A stretch of DNA of 64,000 bases, from positions 62,001 to 126,000 of the forward strand of contig NZ_BMZP01000003.1 in assembly GCF_014652855.1 (NCBI RefSeq). The letters run 5' to 3'. Shown here piece after piece: positions 53,152 through 61,402 of this stretch (its first letter is position 1; every line of letters begins with the position of its first letter). The notes under the pieces are model-generated. The model was given only the letters and a program-made list of their open reading frames with translations. It did no database searches and was not told the DNA's origin. Made by a program: the position numbers and the translations under genes. This DNA comes from Novosphingobium pokkalii (GTDB taxonomy: Bacteria; Pseudomonadota; Alphaproteobacteria; Sphingomonadales; Sphingomonadaceae).

Positions 53152-54294
53152 ATGGAACGGGAGAACATCACCGGCGTCGCCAAGACGCTGATCGTTGGCG
53201 GTGGCATCGGCGGCATGGCCGCTGCCATTGCCCTGGCCGAACGCGGCGTGGCGGTCGATCTGATCGACCTTGATCCGCAATGGCGGGTCTATGGTGCCGG
53301 GATCACGATCACCGGCCCCACCTTGCGCGCCTATCGCCGGATCGGCCTGCTCGACCAGATCAAGGCGCAAGGCGCGATTACCAACAAGACACGGCTGTTC
53401 CGCTTCGACGGCACCCATCTCAAGGATCTCGACGAGCCGGTGATCGAGGAAGGCCTGCCCGCCACCGGGGGCATCATGCGCCCGGTGCTGCACAAGATCA
53501 TGCAGGGCAAAGTGCGCGAACTGGGCATCCCGGTGCGCCTTGGCCTTACCGTCAGCGCCCTGGCTGATAGCGCCGACGGCGTGGACGTGACTTTTTCTGA
53601 TGGCACCACCGCGCGTTACGATCTGGTCGTGGGGGCCGACAGCGTGTTTTCCGCGCTCCGCGACCTGGCCTTCCCCCACATGGCGCCCGCCCAGCCCACC
53701 GGCCAGGGCTGCTGGCGCATCTCCATCCGCAAGCCGCCCACGCTGGACATGGGCGAATTCTACCTCGGCCACGACAATCCCTGCGGCATCACTCCGTGCA
53801 GCCCCGACAGCATCTACATGTGGATGCTGACCCCGCACGAAGAGCGCGAAACGTTCCGCACCGAAGCGGAACTGTATGACGATCTCAAGGCCCTGCTCGC
53901 TGGTTTCGGTGGCCATGCTGGGTGGATCCGCGACAGCATGACGATGGACGACTGGATCAACTATCGCCCGCTCGTCGCCGCGCTCCAGCCCCGCCCGTGG
54001 TACAACGGCCGCGTCGTGCTGCTGGGCGATGCCGTCCATGCCACCACGCCGCATCTCGCCTCGGGCGCAGGGATGGCGGTAGAAAGCGGGATCGTGCTGG
54101 CCGAGGAACTGGCCCATGCCGGGCCGGATGTCGCCGCCGGCCTTCACGCTTACCAGGAACGGCGTTTCCCGCGCTGCCAAGACGTGATCGAAAGCTCGCT
54201 GGCGCTCGGCCGGCTTCAGCTTTCGCATGGCTCGCCGGGCGAACACGCGCATATCCTCGAAGGCGCGCTCGATCGGCTCAACCAGCCGTTCTGA
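53152..54294 (+). CDS. FAD-dependent aromatic-type monooxygenase
   Basis: 380 residues from ATG 53152 (MERENITGVAK, then TLIVGGGIGGMAAAIALAERGVAVDLIDLD, GxGxxG and the acidic strand-2 end). The DG motif is YDLVVGADSVFSALRD, and the GD motif is VVLLGDAVHATTPHLASGAGMAVESG. This is the single-component para-hydroxybenzoate hydroxylase class, which hydroxylates phenols or heterocycles with NAD(P)H and O2. Longer frames start in the promoter region between this gene and the receptor. Hydroxylation would prepare a substrate for the extradiol-type enzyme at 43891-44961. Confidence 0.9.
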   Translation: MERENITGVAKTLIVGGGIGGMAAAIALAERGVAVDLIDLDPQWRVYGAGITITGPTLRAYRRIGLLDQIKAQGAITNKTRLFRFDGTHLKDLDEPVIEEGLPATGGIMRPVLHKIMQGKVRELGIPVRLGLTVSALADSADGVDVTFSDGTTARYDLVVGADSVFSALRDLAFPHMAPAQPTGQGCWRISIRKPPTLDMGEFYLGHDNPCGITPCSPDSIYMWMLTPHEERETFRTEAELYDDLKALLAGFGGHAGWIRDSMTMDDWINYRPLVAALQPRPWYNGRVVLLGDAVHATTPHLASGAGMAVESGIVLAEELAHAGPDVAAGLHAYQERRFPRCQDVIESSLALGRLQLSHGSPGEHAHILEGALDRLNQPF

Positions 54295-54352
54295 CCCAGC
54301 GGCCACGGCCTTGGCGGTTGCCCCGCGCGGGCTTTGCCGCCAAGGCTCCGGC

Positions 54353-54772
54353 ATGTCCGTGACCATCACCCATGCCGCCCGCCCCACCGATGCCCAGCGC
54401 GAAGCGATCCTGGCACCCTTGCGCGCCTACAACCTGCGCGAAGGTGGCAATCCCGGCCTCGTCCCGGTCGCCCTGCTGCTGACCGACGCCGATCGCACCG
54501 AGCATGGCGGCCTGTGGGGCAAGATCAGCTACGACTGGCTGTTCATCGAACTGCTCGCCGTGCCCGACAGCCTGCGCGGCCAGGGCCATGGCGAAGCGCT
54601 GATGCACAAGGCCGAAGCGATCGCGCGGGACCATGGCTGCGCGGGCATCTGGCTCGATACCTATGCATTCCAGGCGCGCGGCTTCTATGAAAAGCTGGGC
54701 TACACCGTGTTCGGCACACTGGACGACCACCCGCGCGGACAAAGCCGCTTCTTCCTGCAAAAGCGGCTGTGA
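54353..54772 (+). CDS. GNAT family acetyltransferase
   Basis: 139 residues from ATG 54353. GNAT fold: LWGKISYDWLFIELLAVPDSLRGQGHGEALMHKAEAIARDHGC, with the acetyl-CoA pyrophosphate loop as R-G-Q-G-H-G-E-A, then IWLDTYAFQARGFYEKLGYTVFGTLDD. The C-terminal half with FYEKLGY is the usual acceptor-site strand. The substrate is unknown. It follows the monooxygenase by 58 bp, so co-transcription is possible. Confidence 0.85.
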   Translation: MSVTITHAARPTDAQREAILAPLRAYNLREGGNPGLVPVALLLTDADRTEHGGLWGKISYDWLFIELLAVPDSLRGQGHGEALMHKAEAIARDHGCAGIWLDTYAFQARGFYEKLGYTVFGTLDDHPRGQSRFFLQKRL

Positions 54773-54835
54773 AACCGTCGCAACCCTTTTTGCACGATTG
54801 CCGTTTACGTTTCATGCCCGCGCCGTCCTGCGGCC

Positions 54836-55246
54836 ATGGGGAAACGCCAGCGCATGCTCAAGATGATCGTCAACACCGGCCACGCCATGCGCATGATCAC
54901 GGCCTTCGCCTCGGCCGTGTTCACTGGCCTGTGTGCCTGGCAGTTGCAGGACATGGGCGGCAGCGGCGCCGGGCAGGCTACCGTGATGGGCGTGTGGGCG
55001 CTCGCCGCCGCCTCGGCCCTTGGCGGCCTGCTGTCGCTGCGCCGCCTCCTCCAAACTGGCAAGCCAAAGGCCCGTGCCACCGGCCTGCCCGACCTGCCGG
55101 GCGATCCCGGCTTCGATCCTGACGCGATTATCGCCCGCCACCTGGCGCAACGCGCCACCGCCCCGCTGCCCGAGCCGGACGCGCCGCTGGCCGATCGCCC
55201 GGAAACCCTCCCCCCGCGCCCGGTGTTTGGTCGCAAGGGGCTCTAA
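54836..55246 (+). CDS. Predicted small membrane protein, unknown family
   Basis: 136 residues from ATG 54836: a basic N-terminus (MGKRQRMLKMIVNTGHAMRM), two hydrophobic segments (about 20-40 and 48-70), then a cytosolic or periplasmic tail that is proline-rich (PLPEPDAPLADRPETLPPRP). I do not recognise a family. Ends 10 bp before the second MITE-like element. GC content and codon use look like neighbouring genes, so it is probably real. Confidence 0.6.
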   Translation: MGKRQRMLKMIVNTGHAMRMITAFASAVFTGLCAWQLQDMGGSGAGQATVMGVWALAAASALGGLLSLRRLLQTGKPKARATGLPDLPGDPGFDPDAIIARHLAQRATAPLPEPDAPLADRPETLPPRPVFGRKGL

Positions 55247-55256
55247 GCACAGCTTA

Positions 55257-55399
55257 GGGTCTGTGGGGATTTAGGTCAGGGTGGAGCGAGAATGGCTGAT
55301 TTTCGCGACCCGGAGCGCAGCGTACTTTCAGTACGTGAGCACCGGAAGCGCGAAAAGCGGCCGTTCGCAGCCCGCCATGGGCTAAATCCCCACAGACCC
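55257..55399 (-). mobile_element. MITE-like element, copy 2 (TA-flanked, inverted relative to copy 1)
   Basis: 143 bp with terminal inverted repeats GGGTCTGTGGGGATTTAG / CTAAATCCCCACAGACCC, perfect over 18 bp, and TA on both sides (55255-55256 and 55400-55401). It is nearly the reverse complement of 49367-49510, differing by a few bases. The TA target bases plus the first G form the TAG stop of the LysR gene next to it. Confidence 0.8.
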
Positions 55400-56265
55400 T
55401 AGGCGCCGCGTTCGAGCGTGGCGATAATATGCTGCGCCAGGCGATGGGCGGTGTCTGACAGGCCGGGCGCTTCGAGCAGGGCGATTTCGGTATCGTAGAG
55501 CGGGGGCAGGCCCGCTTCCTCGCTTACTGCCACCAGGCCCTGCGGCACCATTTCCAGGGGCAGCACGGTCATCCCCAGCCCGGCGCGCACGGCCGAGAGA
55601 CTGCCGGCCAGGCTGGTGGAGGTATAGGCGATGCGCCAGGGGCGGCCCATCGCGTCGAGCGCTTCGGTCGCGCGCTTGCGATAGACGCAGGGTTCGGGCG
55701 AGACCACCAGCGGCACGCGGGCGAAATCGGCGGCCGACTGGCGATCGCGCGCCACCCACACCAGCGGTTCACGCCACACCCGCACGCCATCCTGCCGGTC
55801 CAGCATCGGCTGCCGCTTGACCAGCACCAGGTCGAAATGCCCCAGGTGAAACCGCTCCATCAGGTTGAGCGTCAGGTCGCAGGTCACTTCCAGTTCCACC
55901 AGCGGGTGCGCCTCGGTAAAGGCAGCCAGCACGGCCGGGAGATGTGCGGTCGCAAAGTCCTCCGGCACGCCGACCCGCACCGAGCCGGCGATGTCCGGTT
56001 CCAGCATTTCCGCCACCGTGGCATCGTGCAGGCGCAGGATCTGCCGCGCGGGGCCGATCAGACGCTCGCCTTCCGGGGTGATCGCCAGGCTGCGCGGGCT
56101 GCGCAGAAACAGCGGGCGGCCCAACTGGTCTTCCAATCGCTTCAACTGCAAGGAAATTGCCGATTGGGTTCGCCCCAGCCGCTCGCCGGCGCGCGTGAAG
56201 CTGGCGGTGTCCGCAATGGTGACGAAGCAGCGGAGCAGATCGATGTCGAGCGTGCGCAGAGCCAT
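55399..56265 (-). CDS. LysR family transcriptional regulator divergent from dabBA
   Basis: 288 residues from ATG 56265 (MALRTLDIDLL); earlier ATGs at 56283 and 56295 are possible. HTH: RTLDIDLLRCFVTIADTASFTRAGERLGRTQSAISLQLKRLEDQLGRPLFLRSPRSLAITPEGERL. The effector domain has GSVRVGVPEDFATAHLPAVLAAF. The stop TAG is created at the junction with the MITE-like element, so the native end may have been longer. It is transcribed divergently from dabB over a 133-bp AT-richer region, the usual arrangement for a regulator of the neighbouring operon. Confidence 0.9.
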   Translation of the reverse strand: MALRTLDIDLLRCFVTIADTASFTRAGERLGRTQSAISLQLKRLEDQLGRPLFLRSPRSLAITPEGERLIGPARQILRLHDATVAEMLEPDIAGSVRVGVPEDFATAHLPAVLAAFTEAHPLVELEVTCDLTLNLMERFHLGHFDLVLVKRQPMLDRQDGVRVWREPLVWVARDRQSAADFARVPLVVSPEPCVYRKRATEALDAMGRPWRIAYTSTSLAGSLSAVRAGLGMTVLPLEMVPQGLVAVSEEAGLPPLYDTEIALLEAPGLSDTAHRLAQHIIATLERGA

Positions 56266-56398
56266 GCCTGCACCCTCTATCATTTGAATCTTCAATTTTC
56301 AATATTTCACAAATTCGTTTCCCCAATCATTCATTCGGGTGCACCTGCGAAGGCGCAAGAGGGGGCAGCGCTTCGCCCCCGCCAGCCAGGAACCGCAC

Positions 56399-57775
56399 AT
56401 GAACCAGACCACGCCCCTGGCGGATGGTCGCCGGGCGCCCGCGCCCACGGCGTCCCGCCGCATCCTTTCGCTTGCCGATCTGCCCGTTCTTGCCCTGGGC
56501 GCACTGCTGGCGACCGCGATCCTCGGTGGCCTCACCGCGGTCACGCCCGCCGGGGTCGCGCTCGCCGGGCTCAGCCTGCTGATCACCGGTGTGGTGATCG
56601 GCTTCGCGCGCCGACAACTGCGCGCCGATCCGCGCGCGGCCTGGTTCGGGCGCATGGCCATCGCGCTGGCCATCGCCACGGTGATGATGGGCCTGGCCGG
56701 CAACGTCGTCCTGCTGGTGGCGGCATGGATCGTCAGCGGCCGCCTGATGGCCGGGATGATCGGCCATGTCGGCGAATGGGCCGAAGCCCGCGCTGCGCTG
56801 CGGCGGGCAAGCATCGCATTCGGCATCGGCGATCTCGCGCTGGTCGGCGCCGCGCTGCTGCTCTCGCTGGGCACCGGTTCCACGCAGATTGCCGCGATTG
56901 TCGCCGCGGCGCCCGGCCTCGCGCCCGATATCGTGCTGCCGGCCGCCGCGCTGCTGGTCGTGGCCGCCCTGGCGCGCTGCGCGCTGCCGCCCTTTTTCTC
57001 GTGGTTGATGCGTTCGCTGGCGGCTCCCACGCCGGTCTCGGCACTGATGCATGCCGGCTTCGTCAACGCTGGCGGCTTCCTGCTGATCCGCTTCGTCCCG
57101 GCGCTGGAAGCCGCACCGGCCGCCCGCTTCGTGCTCTTTGCCACCGGCATCCTCGCCGCACTGGCGGGAAGCGCGATCATGCTGGTGCGCAGCGACGTGA
57201 AAGGCGGCCTCGCCGCCTCCACGGTGGCGCAGATGGGCTTCATGCTGCTGACCATCGCGCTGGGTGGCTATGCCGCCGCGCTGTGGCACATGGTGGCGCA
57301 CGGGGTGTTCAAGGCATGGCTGTTCCTGGGTTCGGCGGGCACCGTCTCCCGCGCCCCGGCGACCAAGGCCCTGCCCCGCGCGTGGCCGGCGGGCATTGCC
57401 CTTGCCGCGCTGGCCGGCGGCCTTGCCCTGCTGCACTGGGGACCGGCTACGGCGCTGCTGCCGCTCGGCCTGGCTGCCACGGCGCTGCTTTGCGCCCTCG
57501 CTGTCGGCCTGCGCGCCGCCTCGCGCAGCCCGGTTGGTATGATCGTGATCGCCATCCCGATCCTGCTGATTGCGATCAACGCCGCAGCGCTGGCGTTCGT
57601 GGCCCATGTCCAGCCCGATGCGGCCATGCCGCTGCTGTCCGGCCCGGCGCAGTGGGTCCTGCTGCTGGTCTTCCTCTCCGTCTGGGTGCTGCAACAGCGC
57701 GTGGCGCGCGGCGAGCAGAGCCTGCCCCCGGCGCTCTATGCCCGCCTGATCCACGCCGGCAATCCCACCGCCTGA
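56399..57775 (+). CDS. dabB: DAB inorganic carbon transport, membrane subunit DabB (NuoL-like)
   Basis: 458 residues from ATG 56399 with AGGAA upstream. About a dozen hydrophobic helices. The proton-pumping subunit (Proton_antipo_M) motifs are present: RSLAAPTPVSALMHAGFVNAGGFLLIRF, VKGGLAASTVAQMGFMLLTIALG (Lys in the centre helix) and HMVAHGVFKAWLFLGSAG (His and Lys). It ends 17 bp before dabA. In characterised DAB systems DabB couples ion flux to CO2/bicarbonate accumulation by DabA. The inner-membrane location and role are inferred from that pairing. Confidence 0.88.
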   Translation: MNQTTPLADGRRAPAPTASRRILSLADLPVLALGALLATAILGGLTAVTPAGVALAGLSLLITGVVIGFARRQLRADPRAAWFGRMAIALAIATVMMGLAGNVVLLVAAWIVSGRLMAGMIGHVGEWAEARAALRRASIAFGIGDLALVGAALLLSLGTGSTQIAAIVAAAPGLAPDIVLPAAALLVVAALARCALPPFFSWLMRSLAAPTPVSALMHAGFVNAGGFLLIRFVPALEAAPAARFVLFATGILAALAGSAIMLVRSDVKGGLAASTVAQMGFMLLTIALGGYAAALWHMVAHGVFKAWLFLGSAGTVSRAPATKALPRAWPAGIALAALAGGLALLHWGPATALLPLGLAATALLCALAVGLRAASRSPVGMIVIAIPILLIAINAAALAFVAHVQPDAAMPLLSGPAQWVLLLVFLSVWVLQQRVARGEQSLPPALYARLIHAGNPTA

Positions 57776-57792
57776 TCCAAAGGAACCGCCCG

Positions 57793-60396
57793 ATGACTCT
57801 CGCTGCCGGAAACCTCGCCAAGACCGCCGCCCCCACGCTGGCCCATCCCGCCCTCGGCTCTCCGGGCGAACGGGAAGCCCTGCTCGCGCTCGCCTCGATC
57901 GCGGCCCACACCGTTGCCCCGCTCTGGCCGCTGGACAGCGCCATCGCGGTCAACCCGCTCGCCGGGTTCGAGGATCTGCCGTTTGAAGATGCAGTGCCTC
58001 AGGCCGCCGCCCTTCACGGCGCCCGCGCCACGCTGTCGCTGCCCGAATGGCGCAGTCTGCTCGCCGAAGGGCGGATCAACGATGTTGCCCTGCGCAAGAC
58101 GGTGGTCCAGGCGCTCGGCGGGCTGGAGGCCGCGTTCGACCCGCTCGTGCCCGAACTCAACGCCTATGATCTGCTGATCGCCCGCCTGGTCACGCTCGAT
58201 GCCGAGCATGCGCCGCCGGTGCGCCGCGCGCTTTCGCCTGCGGTGGCGATGCTGGCGCGCTGGCTCGGGGCGTTTTTCGATCGCACGGCGGCGCTGCCGG
58301 TGCCCGGCCGCGCGCGCGGGCTCTATCCCTGCCTGCTCCAGGCGCTGCGCCACGATCCGGCGCTCGGCAAGAGCGTGGAAGCGACCGGCGCCGCCTGGCT
58401 GGCCAGCGCGCCCGGTGATCCGGTCGAGATGCTGCTGCTCGGCGCCCGGCGCGAGGCGGTGAGCCCCGAACATCGCCTTGCCTGGTTGCGCACGCTGGTG
58501 GCGACATTGCCAGGCTGGGCCGCGCACTTGCGCTGGCGGACCGAATACGCCGGGCCGGAAGCCAGCCGGGGCGCCCCGGCAACGATGCTTGATCTCATGG
58601 CCCTGATGGCCCTGGTGCGCGGGCTGGAGCGTCCGGCCTTGCAGGCAGTGCCCGATGCGCCCAGTCCCCGCACGGTGGAAGCGGCGCTGCTGCGCCATTT
58701 CGGCCTGTCCGCCGATGCAGCAAAGACCTGGCCCGCCGCCGCCCGCGAACGGCTGGCCACCGTGGCCGCGCTTACCCCGGCGCAACTCGGCTTCCTGTTC
58801 CAGCAGGCAGCCGAGGCCAGCCATCTCGCCACGCTGACCGCGCCGCTCGAAGGCGCCTCGGCCCGTCGCACGGCGCCGCGCGCGCCCATCCGGCCACAAG
58901 TGCAGGCGGTGTTCTGCATCGACGTGCGCTCGGAACCGATGCGCCGCGCGCTGGAAGCGCAAGGGGCAATCGACGGCGCGTTCGAAACGGTGGGCTATGC
59001 CGGCTTCTTCGGCCTGCCGATCGCGCTGGCCCCGATCCCCTTGGCGCCTATGGCCGAAGCCCAGGCGCGCAACCAGTTGCCGGTGCTGCTCTCGCCCGCG
59101 CATGTCGTGCCGGAAACCGCTGCCCCTGGGCGGGAGGCGGAAGCGCGCACCGTGCTGGCACGGCAGGCCGCGCTGGCCGATGCCCAGGCCATGCTGGATA
59201 CCACCAAGGCCGGCGCCACCGGCTTTGCCACGGCCGAAGCCGCCGGGCCGCTGGCCGCCGTCAGCATGATCGCCCGCACCCTCGCCCCGCGTCTCACCGA
59301 TGCCCTGCGCCGCCGGGTGATCGGCGATGCCGGCCAGGTGCTGGCGCCCGCTGCCTGCAACGACGATCCTGCAATCGGCCACGGCCACGCGCACGATCAC
59401 GCCATCCCGCTGGCGCAGAAGATCGCCTATGCGCGCGGCATGTTCACGCTGACCGGCCTTTCGGCGCAGACCGCGCGGCTCTTCGTGCTGGTCGGCCACG
59501 GCGGCTGCACCACCAACAACGCCTTTGCCGCCAGCCTCGATTGCGGCGCCTGTGGTGGCCATCCCGGCGGCCCCAATGCCCGGCTGATGGCCGCGATCCT
59601 CAACGATCCGGCAGTACGTGCCGGTCTTGCCGCGCAAGGCCTGGCGCTACCCGAAGACACCTGGTTCCTTGCCGCGCAGCACGACACCACGCGCGACATC
59701 GTCGAGGTGTTCGATCGCCACCTTGTACCCGCCAGCCATGCCGATGATCTGGCACACCTGGACGCCGCGCTGGCCCGCGCCGGGGTGCAGGCCCGCGCCG
59801 AACGCGCCACGCGGCTCGGCCGCACGCCGCAGGACCTGCTGGTGGGCGCCGCCCACTGGGCCGAAGTGCGCCCGGAATGGGGGCTTTCAGGCAACGCCGC
59901 GTTCATCATCGGGCCGCGTGCCCTCACCCAGGGGCTGGACCTGGGGGGCACGGCCTTCCTGCACAGCTATGACTGGAAGCAGGATGAAGACGGCAGCGCG
60001 CTCACCGGGATCATGACCGCGCCGATGATCGTGGCGCAGTGGATCAACTGCCAGTACCTGTTTTCCACCATCGACAACGAGGCGTTCGGCGCCGGGGACA
60101 AGACCACGCAGAACGTCACCGGCGGCTTCGGCGTGGTCCAGGGCAGCGGCGGCGATCTGTGCACCGGCCTGCCGCGCCAGTCGCTGTTCCACGATGACGG
60201 CACCCCCTACCACATTCCCCGCCGCCTGACCGTGATCGTCGAGGCGCCGCTGCAACGGGTGGAAGGGATCGTGCGCCGCCATGACGCGGTGGGCCGGCTG
60301 GTGGAAAACGGCTGGATCAACCTGGTGGTGATCGATCCGTGGAAGCACCAGGCCCATCGCTGGTTGCGCGGAGAGTGGAAAGCACGGCCCTGTTGA
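57793..60396 (+). CDS. dabA: DAB inorganic carbon transport, DabA (DUF2309) zinc subunit
   Basis: 867 residues from ATG 57793 with AGGAACC upstream. DUF2309 landmarks: WPLDSAIAVNPLAGFEDLPFE near the start, and the carbonic-anhydrase-like zinc site VQAVFCIDVRSEPMRR (Cys375, Asp377) with VGHGGCTTNNAFAASLDCGACGGHPGG (His569, Cys584 or Cys587). Later segments are GLDLGGTAFLHSYDWKQDED and APMIVAQWINCQYLFSTIDN. DabA is thought to hydrate CO2 to bicarbonate one way, energised by DabB. Known from autotrophs and from pathogens that need CO2 concentration. The adjacent PEP carboxylase suggests anaplerotic use here. Confidence 0.92.
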   Translation: MTLAAGNLAKTAAPTLAHPALGSPGEREALLALASIAAHTVAPLWPLDSAIAVNPLAGFEDLPFEDAVPQAAALHGARATLSLPEWRSLLAEGRINDVALRKTVVQALGGLEAAFDPLVPELNAYDLLIARLVTLDAEHAPPVRRALSPAVAMLARWLGAFFDRTAALPVPGRARGLYPCLLQALRHDPALGKSVEATGAAWLASAPGDPVEMLLLGARREAVSPEHRLAWLRTLVATLPGWAAHLRWRTEYAGPEASRGAPATMLDLMALMALVRGLERPALQAVPDAPSPRTVEAALLRHFGLSADAAKTWPAAARERLATVAALTPAQLGFLFQQAAEASHLATLTAPLEGASARRTAPRAPIRPQVQAVFCIDVRSEPMRRALEAQGAIDGAFETVGYAGFFGLPIALAPIPLAPMAEAQARNQLPVLLSPAHVVPETAAPGREAEARTVLARQAALADAQAMLDTTKAGATGFATAEAAGPLAAVSMIARTLAPRLTDALRRRVIGDAGQVLAPAACNDDPAIGHGHAHDHAIPLAQKIAYARGMFTLTGLSAQTARLFVLVGHGGCTTNNAFAASLDCGACGGHPGGPNARLMAAILNDPAVRAGLAAQGLALPEDTWFLAAQHDTTRDIVEVFDRHLVPASHADDLAHLDAALARAGVQARAERATRLGRTPQDLLVGAAHWAEVRPEWGLSGNAAFIIGPRALTQGLDLGGTAFLHSYDWKQDEDGSALTGIMTAPMIVAQWINCQYLFSTIDNEAFGAGDKTTQNVTGGFGVVQGSGGDLCTGLPRQSLFHDDGTPYHIPRRLTVIVEAPLQRVEGIVRRHDAVGRLVENGWINLVVIDPWKHQAHRWLRGEWKARPC

Positions 60397-60412
60397 GAGA
60401 AGACACGAAAAA

Positions 60413-60440
60413 ACCCGGCCCCCATCAGGGCCGGGCTTTT
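60413..60440. terminator. Bidirectional intrinsic terminator between dabA and tRNA-Arg
   Basis: CCCGGCCC-CCATCA-GGGCCGGG flanked by A6 on the left and TTTT on the right. It can end dabA on the plus strand and tRNA-Arg on the minus strand (T6 there). Confidence 0.85.
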
Positions 60441-60444
60441 GCGG

Positions 60445-60521
60445 TGGTGCGCCCAACTGGATTCGAACCAGTGGCCTCAGAATTAGGAATTCTGCGCTCT
60501 ATCCTGCTGAGCTATGGGCGC
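60445..60521 (-). tRNA. tRNA-Arg (CCT)
   Basis: The reverse strand gives a 77-nt cloverleaf with encoded CCA: acceptor GCGCCCA/TGGGCGC, anticodon stem CAGAA/TTCTG with loop TTCCTAA (anticodon CCT), and T-arm containing GGTTCGAATCC. Decodes AGG. The 73 bp to the next gene hold nothing recognisable. Confidence 0.95.
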
Positions 60522-60594
60522 AGCCGCTGCCGCACCTAGCATCACTCGCCCGTGCCGACAATGCGCCAGCGTGCGTTGTTGTCCACGATGGCAG

Positions 60595-61227
60595 CTATCC
60601 GGCCCGGTTGAGCATCACGGCAATGCTGATCTTCACATCATCGCCCACGAACGGGGCATATTTGGTCATCCCGAATTCGGAGCGGTGCACCGTGCCCGTG
60701 GCATTGACCGCCAGCCCGGCGCCCGGCGTAGCGGCATCGGCAAAGGTCGCGTCGAGCAGCAGCGGGCGGGTCACGCCATGCATCGTCACTTCGCCTTCGA
60801 TCCGGGCGCTGCGTGGCCCGGTGGGCACCAGCTTGCGCCCCTGGAAGCGGATCGTGGGATAGCGGGCCACGTCGAACAGGCCCGGCCCTTTCAACTCGTC
60901 GTCAAACGTGCCGTCCTGCGTGGCAATCGCGGTTGCCGGCATGACCACGTCCAGCGCCAGGGTTTCTGGCATTCCAGGATTAAGCACGATCGCACCCGTC
61001 GCGCCCGGCACGGTGCCTTCAATATGGTTCACGCCCAGATAGCGCACCCGAAACCGCGCCACGGTCTGCGCCGGATCGACGGTATAGCGCCCGGCCGGCA
61101 GGCTTTGCAGCAGAACGGGCAGCGCCGGGCCGGGGCCAAGCCCAGGTCCAGGCTGAGCCTGGACCACGCCGCAAGCGGCAATGCCGGCCAGGGCCAACGC
61201 GATGGCAGCATGATGGCGAAACGTCAT
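60595..61227 (-). CDS. YceI family periplasmic protein
   Basis: 210 residues with signal peptide (MTFRHHAAIALALAGIAACGVVQA; the Cys near the end of the h-region is a possible lipobox, LAGIAAC, but the cleavage could also be after QA). The YceI lipocalin-like barrel follows: AGRYTVDPAQTVARFRVRYLGVNHIEGTVPGATGAIVL, ATQDGTFDDELKGPGLFDVARYPTIRFQG, IEGEVTMHGVTRPLLLDATF and VHRSEFGMTKYAPFVGDDVKISI. YceI proteins bind polyisoprenoids such as ubiquinone; the physiological role is not fixed. Monocistronic, divergent from the channel gene. Confidence 0.92.
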   Translation of the reverse strand: MTFRHHAAIALALAGIAACGVVQAQPGPGLGPGPALPVLLQSLPAGRYTVDPAQTVARFRVRYLGVNHIEGTVPGATGAIVLNPGMPETLALDVVMPATAIATQDGTFDDELKGPGLFDVARYPTIRFQGRKLVPTGPRSARIEGEVTMHGVTRPLLLDATFADAATPGAGLAVNATGTVHRSEFGMTKYAPFVGDDVKISIAVMLNRAG

Positions 61228-61402
61228 GGCAAAGGCTCTCCCGCCGGGGAATCGATCGGCGCTATGGCTTTGCCCTTGGTATCATGACTGATCGCTGTAT
61301 GCGCCAGCGTCCGTCGGGCAGGTTGACAAGACGCCGGGTCCACCGCCGCGATCGCTGGACACCGCCGCTGCCAGCCGCCAAACTCCGTGCCGGACGGGGA
61401 CC

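Noticed and set aside
49367..55399. Composite transposon
   Set aside because: No transposase gene; both copies are non-coding, so mobilisation needs a factor outside the window.
55837..57790. The long plus-strand frame that runs into dabA from 55837
   Set aside because: The upstream half crosses the LysR gene antisense and dabB in a wrong frame. The SD-supported ATG at 57793 is the dabA start.
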